Positions 35,092-46,899 are shown, numbered from the stretch's first letter. The stretch is 64,000 nt of DNA from Platynereis dumerilii (GCA_026936325.1 JAPTHN010000001.1:95743859-95807858); one strand, 5' to 3'. Notes: generated by a model from the letters alone, not told the origin. Numbers and translations are program-made.

Positions 35092-35733
35092 TATATATAA
35101 ACAATATAAAGTTGACCTATTGAAATGTTGACCAAATTTCCCGAAATAAGCCAATGTAGATACAGCAGTCAAAGTCAAACATGAACTTTATCACTTGCGG
35201 TTATAAACCATATGCCACGATTGCTGCAGTTAACAGTATTCGCACATCGCAGCCAAATTAGGAAATCCTTAGTAGTTCCTTGTGAGAGAGCTTATCAGTG
35301 CATGATTCAGAGAAATTATCAAGCTGCGATGTTGTAAATGAAGACCTACCTTTACAATTTTTTAACAACATTTTACCAATTGGTTCTGCACACAATTTTG
35401 CGGGCATAAACCAGTATTATTAAAACTACTTTTAAAGTTTTCGACATGGCCATGAATTAGGGATCAGTGATGGCATTTGCAAGTTTTGTCCCAGTCATAA
35501 AATTTGCTGACAACTTATTGGGTGACAATGAGAATTTATTTTATTTATTATTATTTATTTTACAAAATTTGTACAGCGCCTTCATCAAAAAAATGCTCTA
35601 AGGCGCTTCACATCATATTAGATTACACGTTGAAAATGAATATAAAATTGTTAAAATCGATCAAAAATGTAAAATATAGTGTAAATATACAAATATACAA
35701 ATAATTTATAAAAACAGACAATGAGGATTAAAA

Positions 35734-38236
35734 TTAAAGGTCATAGGCTTGTTTAAAAAGATGAGTTTTTAATAGTTTTTTGAAGGTGGCCAAAGTTTGT
35801 ATCTGCCTTATGTCTTGAGGCAGAGCATTCCACATTGATGGAGCTGAAACACGGAAAGACCTGGATCCATATTTAATGGTCCTGCTTGATGGTACTCTGA
35901 GGAGGGACTGGTTAGCTGACCGAAGGGACCTTGTTGGCTGGTACTCCTCAATTAAGTCACATATATACTGGGGCGCCAGACCATGTAAAGCTTTAAAAGT
36001 GTAAAGCAGCACTTTATAAGTTGCCCTCTGCTCCACTGGTAGCCAATGAAGTTGGATGAGAACAGGAGTGATATGCTCCCTTCGACCCGTTTTGCTGATG
36101 AGACGAGCGCAGGTGTTCTGCACTAGTTGCAGCCTGTTGAGCAGCGACTTGGGTAGGTTGTGCAGGAGTACATTGCAATAATCCAGTCTTGATGTCACAT
36201 TCGACTGTACTAACGAGCGGCAGGCATCAGTGGTAATGTATTTACGAATCATGCCTATACAGCGTATCTGATGGTAACACGATTTAACAACAGAAGCAAC
36301 ATGCTTTTCCATAGTCAAACACTTGTCCTGGCAGACACCGAGATTTCTAACACTGTCTGATGGAGTAAATAAATTGTCACTGATGGTGATCGTGTAGTTT
36401 TGAGCGTTAAAGCGATGCTGCTTTGGATGGAATACAATGAATTCAAATTTGTCTTGATTCAACTTTAACATATTTGTATCCATCCATGTTTGTAAGTCGT
36501 TTGCACATGCTGTAATCCGGGCTGATGTTTCTGCCCAATCAGATGCAAGCTCTAGGATGGAATACGCCTGTGTGTCATCTGCGTATGTATGATGCAGCAT
36601 GTTGTGCTGCTTAGCAATGTCACCCACAGGCCTGGTATACATACAGTACATCTTTGGCCCAAGCACAGAGCCCTGGGGCACACCAAACTCCAGTTTGCAG
36701 TCACCTGACATTTTGTCTTCAATAGCAATGCATTGGGATCTATCACTAAGATACGACTTCAACCATGCCAAGGCTTGACCTTGGATACCAAATGTATGAT
36801 GGAAACGATCGAGCAATACGGAATGATCCAGAGTGTCGAACGCAGCTGAGAGGTCAATCATAATAAGAATAACAGATGAGCCTCTGTCAAGAGCATCCAG
36901 GATGTCAGTCTGTACCTTGAGCAGGGCTGTTTCGGTGGAATGATGTTGTCTATAGGCCGATTGATACACATCGTGGAGATTGTTGGAATTCAAATGATCT
37001 TCTAAACGTTCTGAGACCACTCTTTCCAGCACTTTTGACAGGAAACTTAAATTGGAGACTGGTCGGTAGTTTTTTAGACATTCCTTATCGAGGCCTGGTT
37101 TTTTAATTAGTGGTCTGATGATAGCTTTTTTGAAAGCTGAAGGAACAGTTGATTCATCCAGTGACTTGTTTAGTATTCCTGTTATGATGGGTAGCATTGG
37201 CTCTAAACAAGTTTTGAGAAGCCCACTTGGAACTGCATCCAGCTCACAGGACTTAGAAGGTGCTTTGGTGACAAACTTTCTGACTTCATTGATGGTAACA
37301 GGGGCAAAAACAGTCAATGGGGAGCCTGTAAAAGGGGTCTCATTGATGCAAATATTTTGAACACCACTTGTAGTTGTCACAATAGATGAGCGAATTTTCG
37401 CAATTTTGGATGAGAAGAAATCTTTAAAAGTTTCTGCCAGATCAGTCTTTGAATGATGTTTGGGCAAGACTACCTCACAGGATTCTCCCATAAGATTCCT
37501 CGTGATTTTATACAGTTGTTTCTGGTCTCTGCCACATGATGATATCTTTTCTGAATAGAAGTCTTGCTTTGACTTATTTAACATTTGATTATAATTCCGA
37601 CACTGTTCACGAAAGAGTTCATGATGAACAGCTAGCCTTGTTTTAATCCAGACACGCTCTCTTTTTCTTTTTTCATGTTTAGCATCACGTAGCTCAGCAG
37701 TGTACCAAGATGTGTTTGGCCTCAGGATGATCTTTTTGGTACAGACAGGTGCATGATCATCGAGAAAACGCTGCAGCTCTGTGTTGTAGTTGTTGACTAA
37801 TTCTTCAAGGGGCCTGTTGGTGTCCTTGAGCACTGAAGAATTTGCTAAGTCTGATGTGAACGCTTCACTATTGATGTCTCTTATTCTTCGAAAAGAAACT
37901 TCTCTCCGCACTGCAGGGGGTTTGGACATGTTGACCTTGAAATATATTGCGAGATGATCGCCAGCACTGTTTCCTTTGGTATCACACAGTTGAGCATCAC
38001 GTACCTCCAGGGTTTCCCGTAAGATGCAATTGGCTGAGTCACGCTCTATGACCACATCCAGAGTGTGGCCTTTTGTGTGTGTGGGACTGGTGACATACTG
38101 TTTCAAACCGTGGCTGTCTAACAGGCTATTGAATTGAGTCGTGAGCATACTGCCAGTGTTGTCAAGATGGAAATTCATGTCCCCTACAACAATTGGATTA
38201 ACTGGAGAAGATGACAGTTGATCGAGATATAGTGAC
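35734..38236 (-). CDS. LINE B: end of endonuclease plus reverse transcriptase
   Basis: From the hAT boundary the frame enters with SLYLDQLSSSPVNPIVVGDM, then NFHLD, the GDxN motif of the apurinic-type endonuclease, and SAGDHLAIYF, its terminal histidine block. Counting from the Met at 38178, the RT shows NYRPVSNLSFLSKVLERV (370-387), IDLSAAFDTLDH (441-452), FGVPQGSVLGP (498-508), YADD (532-535) and the LG block near 590. The stop is at 35734-35736. With 814 codons after that Met and no stop, the frame looks recently active. It nicks target DNA and copies LINE RNA there. Confidence 0.93.
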
Positions 38237-38806
38237 TAGGGTAGGTTGATTTTGCAAAAATTTTGGAATTTCAATCTTGGACAAATTGGGATAGTGACAT
38301 TTTCATGTCAAAAGGCCATACCCAAAATTTCAGATCTCTAACTCTAATACTTTTTTGAGGAAATCCATTTAAAGTTTTGAGTTTTTAGACATTTTTCGCG
38401 AGGTTTGCCGATTCGCGGTATTTAATAACTTAGTCAATTTAAAAGATAAGACAATGAAACTGGTATGGTTGGACAGGGCTCAATTAGACCTTCATTTTGA
38501 ATACCAACATCAATGGTCTAGGCCAAATTTGAAGGCGCAAGTAACTTCACGATCTGATAAATTTTTATTTTTTTGATTGACTTGCCAATGAAAGTATGAC
38601 TATAGGTGTAAATGTAATTCAATTGGCTGTTGAGATATCTGGCAATATTAGTGATCTTAGGTAAAGCACCCAGACCTATAATATAGTTTCCTTTGTCAAT
38701 TCAAATATTGTCACAGGTATCCCATACAGAATCAGAGAAATTAAGAACTTGTAAAAGATTAGGGGGGGGGGACTGAAATCAGAATCAGGTTCAGTATTAT
38801 AATGTC

Positions 38807-39272
38807 CATAGGCGTACGGGAAGCGCGATTTTTGGGGGGGCGAGCGGCATTTGCCCGAATTTCGAGATCTAAATTTAATACCATTTCAAATGAAATAGCC
38901 TGGAAATCACTAATTTAAAATAGTTTTTACCTAATCATCTGCCCAAATATTTTAGCCTTTTTGCCCGAATCTTACTGTTTCCCAAACTTTGGGGGGGCGA
39001 CCGCCCCCCCTGCCCACAGGCATTACAATCATTTTGAGAAAAACAGCTTGTCACTGCACTTATTGAATATATATACAAGGTTGGCAACTCCTGGTTTGAG
39101 AATTCATGCTCTTGCTTGAGACAGCATTACAGCAGGAATTCTCAAACCAGGAAACCTGAGGGAGTTGCCAACCTTGTATGTATTACTATATACAGGATAC
39201 GTTTAGCAATGTGAGCTTTTTGTAAGAAATTGTAATGCCTGTGCCCCTGCCCCCCCCTCCCATACGCCTATG
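38807..39272. mobile_element. hAT MITE (CATAGGCGTA ends) nested in the 2.1-kb hAT
   Basis: Ends CATAGGCGTACGGG and CCCATACGCCTATG, flanked by perfect 8-bp duplication ATAATGTC (38799-38806 and 39273-39280). Poly-G/C stretches and TTTGCCCGAAT words are shared with the 225-bp copy at 41334-41558. It is longer because of an internal insertion at about 39016-39240. Confidence 0.95.
39016..39240. mobile_element. palindromic insertion nested in the hAT MITE
   Basis: Inverted ends ACAGGCATTACAAT / ATTGTAATGCCTGT, with possible 4-bp GCCC target duplication. Inside is a hairpin at 39079-39177 (ACAAGGTTGGCAACTCC against its mirror, and CTGGTTTGAGAATTC against GAATTCTCAAACCAG). This is the innermost of four nested elements. 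Confidence 0.65.
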
Positions 39273-40310
39273 ATAATGTCCTAAAAAAAGAGAAAGAAGT
39301 GGAATCCATGGCATCATTCTAACCAAGAAAGAAGTTCAAATAGAACAACCACGTGATGGAAATTGTATATTTCTGTACTGGTGTGCGGAAGTTGTAACAT
39401 GAAGCTTCCCTGCTTTGACAATTAAGTTGCTATACAAATTATTAAAACACTTCTTTACAGTTTTTAACAGTTTCATAATGGAACTGAGGTGTTAAAGGGA
39501 GGTCTTGATAAATATTAGACAGCTCTTTATGTCATCACTGGAGCATTACGGAACACATCAAGCCTTTTGGATTGGGAATATTACATTTCCAAAATAATAT
39601 CAATGCTGAGAAAGAGAGAGAAAAAGTACAATTTGCTTTTTTTGTGTGCAGTGTCATATAAAAGGTCCACATCTCAAATTTTAACTTACCTTTATGCTTG
39701 ATGTTGGCTGAGAACTTGTTTGCATCAATACCATATTGAAATTTTACTTCTGACATTCGATTCACTAAAAATTGTGCGGCTGGAAAACTCATTAAAGTTT
39801 CATAGGTTTGCCAAATGAAACTGTTACTCCCCCATACCTCCGATATGGCTCATTTTAAGACCTTCAATGCTTGTAAAAGTGTAATCCAGTCGACTGACAT
39901 AGGGTAGAATATAACCACGGATTTGTAAAAACACTTTTTTCAAGAAATTTCCTGTTTATTACTGCTTTGAATCATCAGATCTGACTTTCTTTCTCAAAAT
40001 TGTGCATTTTATAAGAAGTGCAGATCAAAAATTATCAGAAACCCTTCATGTTTGTATTCAAATTGTAGGTCTTTTTGAGATCTTTTCAAATATGTAGGTT
40101 GTATTACTGTTTGATGAGAAATGACAAAGTTATACGAAACCGCGACTTTGCGAAACAACCGAAAAATGTTCAAAATGTCAAAAATTCAATGTCATTTCCT
40201 CAAAAAAATTTTCAAGTTAGAGACCTCAAATTTTGGGTATAGCCTTTTGATATGAAAATCTCACTATCCCAATTTGTCCAATGGCGAAGTTCTGAAATCA
40301 ACCTACCCTA

Positions 40311-41151
40311 ATAGTGACCACTCTTTGAAAAACTCAGAAGTTGTTAATCCATTAGCTGAACTCACTGGTGGACGATATATCACACAAAGTCTTACGGCAC
40401 AATGTTTTGTTTGGATGGAACAGTCAACATGCTCAAAATGTGTATACTGCATATCATTGGTAGAGCTGATAAGGTTGATAGATAATCCAGACTTGTATAA
40501 GATAGCTATACCTCCTCCACGTCTATTTCCTGGTCTAGGGATGTTTATGACACTATATCCAGAAGGCACAAGCTCCCATAGAACCTGCTGGTCTTTTGCT
40601 GTGCCTAACCAAGTTTCAGTAAGTGCAATTATATCAAGGTCTTTTTCAACAATCAGATCAGAAACTGAAACTGCTTTGTTATTTACAGATTGTGCATTAA
40701 GGCTACAGATAGTCATTAACATATTTGAGTTTTCATTTTTATGAGGCTTACTCTGGCATGAGATTTTCATCAAATTGTTGTACCTTCTATCTGTGGTGAT
40801 GGCTGAGGATCGTACTTGACTGTTGTTATGGATAATGCCAGCTGACTTTTGTTGTTGTTTACGTTGTGATGTAATCTTGACCTCAATTTGTCTTTGTTTT
40901 GCTATTCCTGCCTTTGATCCTCTCACTGTATGTCTGTGAATGCCTAAGTCCTTCATGTGTAGCCAGAGATTTGGGTCAATGGTCTTGCTTGCCCCCTCCT
41001 TAAGTTGTTTAAGTGTGGCTGAATCATAATGCCACATGGTCACACTCCAATGCACACAAAATACAATGATCCAAGATATGAAAATAAATCCACAAAAAGT
41101 CACACAACGAGATGATATCCAGTCCATTTTAGATAATCCATGTGTTAACAT
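40311..41151 (-). CDS. LINE B: N-terminal region and start of endonuclease
   Basis: Begins at Met 41151. The first about 130 residues are a hydrophobic then basic region of unknown role. The AP-endonuclease starts with ICSLNAQSVNNK (N and Q metal/DNA contacts), followed by DLDIIALTETWL (catalytic Glu) and RRGGGIAILYKS. The frame reaches the hAT target duplication with FFKEWSLL; the next codons belong to the transposon. Start choice is by longest frame and is uncertain. Confidence 0.88.
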
Positions 41152-41333
41152 GATATTAATACATAATATTGACCAAAATCCTTCATGTGAAAGTAATGTA
41201 AAATATTAAAATCTTTGATAAAAACACAGCCCAAAAATTTGCTGCTCACTGCTGCCATGGAGGCGCATATCGAGAATTTGGATAATTTCAGTCCAGGGGA
41301 GAGGTGTTCCAATACACCAGTATAGTACATAAG

Positions 41334-41558
41334 CATAGGCGTATCGGACAGGGGGGGGGATCGTCCCCCCCCCCCAAAGGTTTGGAAAACAGTGGAAATT
41401 CGGGCAAGCAGGCTAAATTTTGGGCAGATGATCAAACTGACATTATTGAAAATCAGTGGTTCCCAAGGCATTTCATGACAAAATTCCATGGAATGGATTA
41501 TGAAATTCGGGCAAACGTCGCTCGCCCTCCCAAAAAATCCGCTCGCTGTACGCCTATG
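41334..41558. mobile_element. hAT MITE (CATAGGCGTA family), 225 bp
   Basis: CATAGGCGTATCGG / CTGTACGCCTATG ends with perfect 8-bp duplication TACATAAG (41326-41333 and 41559-41566). Same family as 38807-39272, without the inner insertion. Confidence 0.95.
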
Positions 41559-41631
41559 TACATAAGTTCCTACTATACTTTTTCAGACTGGTTATGTAAA
41601 CTTATATAAGTTCAGATGCATGTTGTTCTAT

Positions 41632-42857
41632 TAGGGTGTGTCAATTTTTAATTTTTATACAAACTAAAAAAGCACTAGAGCCCAAAATGTGCATTTTGAC
41701 CTGGGGAATCCAAATCTGTTCTCGAAATGGCAATACGAAAATTCTTACCTACTTCAATTTTGGTTGAAAGTTTCAATGTTTTTTTGTTTTCGACCATTTT
41801 CGCCAATCCGCGGTTCTCTGTAAATTTGTCAGTATTTGTCATACAGCATTCTAATTGCCATGGCTGGGAAGCTCTTCAAAAATACCTTCATTTTGAATAC
41901 CAACATCAATGGTCTAGGATTATATCTTGACTCCAATTGACTCTTCGCCTGGCACTTTTTGAAGAAATGAAAATGTTTCTGACTGTCTAATCCTATTAAA
42001 AAAGGCTTTGGAATTTTTTTCACTGATAATTGCTGTGATTCATATTGTCGAAGTTCCAGAATAAGCAAATAAAATATTTTTTAAATTTTTGGTCATGGAA
42101 TATCCTGCTTTATGAGCTTGGAACTTTTAATGCAGAATTTTGTCGGAATTATTGAAACAAATCATGGAGGGGCTGTTATATTTCATATTTTAACTTCATA
42201 AGCATTAAATATAGGACAACATCATTGGTACCATGAGAATGCTAAGAGTATTTTCTTTCATGTGGTACGACTCATGTTGGCCTGCAATAAATTCTAATGA
42301 AGGTATGGTATGAAATTCAACAGACCTAATCTCACATTTTACGAGATTTCAACTAACGTTGACATTAAAACTTCATCACTCACAAGCCAGGCAGTCCCAT
42401 GGTAAAAATCAAAAAGTTGTTTGTATTTGGTCATTATGGAACTTAGAGAATGTGAATCACTGCAATTATCATTGAAAAAATTCCAAAGCCATTTTTTAAC
42501 AGTATTAGACAATTCCAAAGCCATTTTAACAGTATTAGACAATCTGCGTCATTTTCATGCTAAAAAGTGAGGGCTGAAGGGCAAATGGGAGTTAAGATAT
42601 CGTCCTAGACCATTGATGTTGGTATGCAAAATGAAGGTCTTCTTTAGAGCTTTTAAACCATGACAATTAGAATGCTGTATGACACATATTGACAAAGTAA
42701 TACAGAACCGCGGATTGGCGAAAATGGTCAAAAAAGAAAAAAATATTGAAACTTTGGACCATTTTGAGAACAGATGTGGATTCTCCAGGTCAAAATGCAC
42801 ATTTTAGACTCTAGTGCTTTTTGAATTTGCATACAAATCAAAAATTGATACACCCTA
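41632..42857. mobile_element. 1.23-kb foldback hAT-like element, copy 2
   Basis: TAGGGTGTGTCAATTTTTAA left end and TTGATACACCCTA right end. The 8-bp TTGTTCTA occurs on both sides (41623-41630 and 42858-42865), with one extra T at the left. Arms of about 500-600 bp are inverted and carry CCAACATCAATGGTCTAGG or its mirror. Length differs from copy 1 by about 2 bp, so this is the standard non-autonomous form. Right arm holds a small internal duplication (AATTCCAAAGCCATTTT twice, about 42478-42530). Confidence 0.9.
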
Positions 42858-43024
42858 TTGTTCTACGGCGACACAAAATTTGGCAAATTTATTCATGAAG
42901 GGGCAAAAAGAGGATGAAGAAGAGCCTTTTGGCTTCCAAGGTCAACCAGGGCACATCCGTTCCCCACATCACAAATGATGAAAAAAATTAGGCATGCTCA
43001 TGAGCTGTTAATCTGTTTTGATTG

Positions 43025-44190
43025 CACCACAATGCTTTCTCAGACAAGTTAATGGTGCATTTCATTGGAATTTATAGTGCATCATTGCCATTCCCTAAGC
43101 TATTGAATCCAAATAACAGACACAACTAAGCCAATCCTCAATGTTCATAAATGGGAATGTTGCATGCAGCTGTAACAAGTTTTCAGACTTTCATCACCAT
43201 TATCACCATACAAAGATTTCTGAACAAAGCTGTCAGCATCTCTGCAAACTATAATTCTATCCGTTGTTCCAGATATATGTAACTATATTTATTTATTGAC
43301 AATATTCAGTAGTAAAGAAAAGTAATCCATCCTCCTCAATTCACCTCTAGTCAGCCATTATCCTTTTGAACTATCAGACACTCCATTCCTAAGCTCTGTC
43401 GACGTATTATGGTAATCATGAAGGCACATTTGACCAACAAGTCTCTAGAGTTGATATTAGTTGTCTCCAGAGCAAGATATTTTTTTAGGTATCTCCTCTA
43501 CCGAAACATATCTCTTACTAGTATGAGTCAGAGGGCATCTGGTCCACAACACTAAATTTTAAGTTTAATCATGCATTATACGATTTTGAGGGAACAAAAT
43601 TTGAGAGATGCCGGTGTTGATAATCTTGTTTACAAGCTTACAAATTAAATTCCTATATATGATAAGCTTAAAATTTATTTTGATTAAAAAGATGTAAACA
43701 CATCAGTCATCTTTCGCCATTATCTCCATAATTACGTAGAAATTACTTATTTTCCGAGAACTCATCAATCTAAAAAAATAGCTTAGATACTGTCAGCATG
43801 ATTTCATGCTTCCATGCAAGATATCGTTTGGGTGCAACTTGATTCCAAGTTGTCAAAGAAAATTGTTGATGTTTAAGCCACTCATAATTGTGTTGAAACC
43901 AATTATGTTCTGACAACCCATCAGTCTAAAAAATAACATACTGTCAGCATGATTTCACTTTACCATGCCACACATCGTTTGGATGTAATTTGACTTTGGC
44001 TCTGAAGTTGTCAAAGAAAATTGTTAATGTTTAAGCTGATCCACAGACATTACTCATAAATCACTAACTAAAGCAGAACATTAATGATAAAGTTATCAGG
44101 AATTTCAGTTATTTATGACATTCTCTAGAAAACATCTACAGCGTGTGTTTATTTTGTGGCATTCATTGCAGTTGCCATATATAAATATAA
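43025..44190 (-). repeat. duplicated unit, blocks g (43025-43250) and h (43715-44190)
   Basis: Block g matches 18.2, 25.2 and 53.3 kb. Block h matches 54330-54690 with TGTCAGCATGATTTCA, GTTGTCAAAGAAAATTGTT, ATTACTCATAAATCAC and AAGTTATCAGGAATTTCAG words. An internal duplication inside h (43.75 and 43.91 kb) repeats CATCARTCTAAAAAA and CTGTCAGCATGATTTCA. No coding frame is evident. 43250-43715 between them shows nothing. Confidence 0.55.
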
Positions 44191-44292
44191 TATTATGTCA
44201 ATAAATTTTCATTACAGCGATTATTTTTTATTTAAATAAATCTGTTTACGCTGTATCAAAGTCCTGTTTCTTTCTAATTGATATTCGCACAG

Positions 44293-44377
44293 CGAAACAG
44301 CCGAATTTTGCAAGCAAACTGATCCCAAGAAGCATCCAAAGTCTGTGCAGTGGTGGTCTCAACACCGAGGGTCCAAG
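44293..44377 (+). CDS. candidate internal exon, unrecognised gene
   Basis: A good 3' splice site (CTGTTTCTTTCTAATTGATA then TTCGCACAG) precedes an open frame ETAEFCKQTDPKKHPKSVQ, then WWSQHRGSK, ending at CCAAG/GCAAGG, a plausible GC-type donor. The frame also stays open without the donor for 42 more codons. GC content is higher than in the flanks. It ends in phase 0, compatible with the next candidate exon at 44805. I do not recognise the domain; it could be chance. Confidence 0.3.
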
Positions 44378-44804
44378 GCAAGGAATCAGGTCAAATGGAG
44401 CCAGCTTCTTGTCAATGAATTAGTTTCGTATTTAAATAAACATGCCAGAATAATCGTCAAAAAATCTCAAAATTCCAATATTTTCCATAATAAACTCTGT
44501 ACTGGCCATTTTTATGGATAATTTATTAATAGGAAGGAAAGGTTAAAATGAATTATTAACAAGGATTTTTTTCATTTTTAAACAGGTCAGAAGAAACCAT
44601 TACAAAAATAAAGTAACATAAACGACATCCTGCTGTGATGTTGTAGATGAAGATCAACTAATAGTACATTGTTCCCCGCAAGGAATAGAGTGATGAGCTA
44701 CACCTTCTCATTATGTAAGCAAATTTTTAAAAAACATCCAAAAAAGCAATGAGAACCAGCTGTCTACAAGTGGACTGCTCTTGCATTGCCACTTCTTTTT
44801 CCAG

Positions 44805-45020
44805 CCTTGGCAGATCAGAACATATGCTGTCTTGTGTTGCCACCTGGTGACTAGTGTGCTATTCCGCGAGCTCCTGCGAGTGTCCACATCATTTCAATCA
44901 GAGGAACTCACACAATTTTGTGTGGAAGAAACCGGGGCTGTTTCTGAGTGTGCTGATGGCTTGTCTACTTCCTTAGAGAATGTGATTGCCGAGTCTGACT
45001 CTGGTATACATCAATGTTGA
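44805..45020 (+). CDS. candidate terminal exon, unrecognised gene
   Basis: Follows the strong 3' splice site CACTTCTTTTTCCAG (44790-44804). Open in phase 0 for 71 codons, PWQIRTYAVLCCHLV... then LFRELLRVSTSFQSEELTQF, ...VEETGAVSECADGLSTSLEN, ...SDSGIHQC, stop at 45018-45020. The acidic, serine-rich composition and higher GC look coding. AATAAA occurs at 45288-45293. No family recognised; a pairing with 44293-44377 is inferred from phase only. Confidence 0.35.
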   Translation, partial: PWQIRTYAVLCCHLVTSVLFRELLRVSTSFQSEELTQFCVEETGAVSECADGLSTSLENVIAESDSGIHQC

Positions 45021-45199
45021 ATAGAAATTTTGTGAATATGCAATGAAATTGGAACTATTTCTTGGGACAACAATGCTGTAGAATACAAAATCAACTTTCG
45101 TGCCAGGTGGCAGCAGCAAGCAGTTCTCATTTTCACCAGACTGGAGAACCAGAGTAAATGTGATTTCAAAATCAGACTGCCACCAGTAGGCCTGGGGAT

Positions 45200-46317
45200 T
45201 AGAATTTAATCTTGTCCATATCAGTTTCATATTTAATCGCTTTGCAGTGAATCACACATTCAGTATTTGTTGGAGACTGGCATTTGCAATAAACAAGACT
45301 TGGTGAAGGCAAGTGTTAAGCACGGTGACAGAAATTGTCCTCAAGCGCACAACGTCACACATTTCTCATCCCCCAATACAATCTTCACAACTGATGCATT
45401 CTGAATAAAACCCATTTGCTCGCGGGTGTTTACCTCTGTCTCTCTGTAATCCTTCCCCATCCCTTATCTTCCCCTTTCTTCAATCCTTTCGTTATTCAAT
45501 TATTACTTGGACAAATTTAATTATTGTCTTCCTTAAATATTTTTTGTTACTGTCCCCTGCAGGTGGCCCTATCTTCAGCCTCCAGGTAATCAGGGTCTCC
45601 TGAAAGTATTTTTTGCACTTCATGCACAACATTTCTGTAAATACAGGTGTTGATTGTTTGTACAAGACGAATAAACAAATTAAATTGCAAAAATGCAATG
45701 ATATTCCAATCATTGTATTTGACTGAACATTGCTGAATGATATGGTTTGCGTCCAACAGAAGTTTCAAATTGAAGGCATACCATGTGGTATAGAGTTAAA
45801 GAAACAGTTATCCAAGTCAATATATTAAATTTTTAGCTTTACTTCCATTTCCATAGTTTTTGTTTACATTTTCCTGCCACATGCCGAACTTATAATTGAT
45901 TTACACATTAGAAATCTTGATAAGTCATATGAGTTCTCATTGCAAAAACAGAATGGGCAAAAATGTTCACATGAAAGTGTGTTCAACCCCAACCAACTGA
46001 CTCACGTGTTGGAAGAGAAAATATAGAAGATATCCCAAGCACTTTTGTACCGGTAGATATGACAAAAACCTCTCTGCACTGCTTGATAACTTAAAATTGG
46101 CATTTCGTGTAGGCAAACAGCAATGTGCTGTAATATTATAAAGTCAACACTGCAAGTGGCTAAAATATTGATACGAATGCAGATCCAGGCTTCTATCCTC
46201 TGCATGCTGCATGTTAGAATCGTTGAACTTCATCTGCCATTGTCAGTTTATAACATCACAAACCTGATGTCTGCTAACTGCTGCTGCCAAGTCATGAGGT
46301 AGTTTCAATGATTATTA
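45200..46317. other. no gene; partial duplicated block
   Basis: 45200-45300 resembles 55260-55385 (GTTTAATCACTCTGCA / TATTTGTTGGAGGCTGATATTTGC-type words), extending the duplicated unit beyond block h. The rest shows no exon or bounded repeat. Confidence 0.45.
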
Positions 46318-46662
46318 CAGCCAAACACTTTGATATAGAATAAGAGTGGACTGTGGCACTGTGAAAATAGCACTTCATGTGTCATCACGCTGATTTGTCA
46401 TGATCAAACCCAATACTTTCAATGTTAAGTTGATGGAGACTTATCCCACTTGTTGGTGACAGCCAAACGAAAGGATTATGAATCTGATTTTCACTCTAAA
46501 ATCCGTTATGAGAAGTCAAATTGCTTTCTCTTGATCATGACTGATCAAACAGCCTCTATGTTTCCCATGTTGAAAGTAGAGAAGATGACACTTCATCGGC
46601 TATCATGAGTCATTTTCACAGTGCCACAGTCCACTCTAATTCTATATCAAAGTGTTTGGCTG
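46318..46662. mobile_element. TA-flanked 345-bp MITE with long inverted ends
   Basis: TA on both sides (46316-46317, 46663-46664). Inverted ends of about 50 bp nearly perfect: CAGCCAAACACTTTGATATA on the left against its mirror, continuing through GAGTGGACTGTGGCACTGTG. Tc1/mariner-type non-autonomous element; no coding frame. Confidence 0.9.
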
Positions 46663-46797
46663 TAAGACAACCAATGCTTACACCATTTGACACCTCTGTT
46701 GTGCCAGTATTCCGGGGTGATAATTCCCATATTCTTTGTTGTCCACTTATCATCTCATGTTTGTCTGTTTCAGTATTTTTATCAGGTTATAAGCTGC

Positions 46798-46893
46798 TTA
46801 TTCACCATGGAATCGGGAATAAGTGTTTATCATGCACACCACGGGCTAAAGCCCTCAGTTGATAAATCACATTCCTTTTCCCATGGTGAATAA
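46798..46893. repeat. 96-bp hairpin with CGGGCTAAAGCCCTC apex
   Basis: Arms TTATTCACCATGG / CCATGGTGAATAA and GTTTATCA / TGATAAAT, apex CGGGCTAAAGCCCTC at 46842-46856. Third hairpin with this apex. Confidence 0.8.
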
Positions 46894-46899
46894 CCTATA

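Larger units (their letters stand above)
38237..40310. mobile_element. non-autonomous hAT element, 2074 bp, inside LINE B
   Basis: Perfect 16-bp inverted ends TAGGGTAGGTTGATTT / mirror, flanked by an 8-bp target duplication ATAGTGAC (38229-38236 and 40311-40318), diagnostic of hAT. The ends extend as imperfect arms of about 200 bp (GGACAAATTGGGATAGTGA, then CCCAAAATTT, then a CGCGGT word). No transposase frame is left. The arm at 38503-38522 has CCAACATCAATGGTCTAGG, shared with the 1.23-kb hAT-like family, so the two families are related. Confidence 0.95.
35535..41220 (-). mobile_element. LINE B, nearly full length, CR1/L2-like, split by a hAT element
   Basis: Minus-strand non-LTR retrotransposon with endonuclease and reverse transcriptase in one frame. 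Its 3' UTR ends in GGCGCTGTACAAATTTTG and a TAAATAA-rich tail at about 35535-35570. The 5' limit is unclear (about 41.2 kb). A 2074-bp hAT element lies at 38237-40310. The LINE frame is open on both sides of it and the codon phase is kept across the 8-bp duplication, so the LINE was intact when hit. An upstream domain before the endonuclease has the LHMKDLGIHRHTVRGSKAG type sequence seen in this LINE group. Confidence 0.9.
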
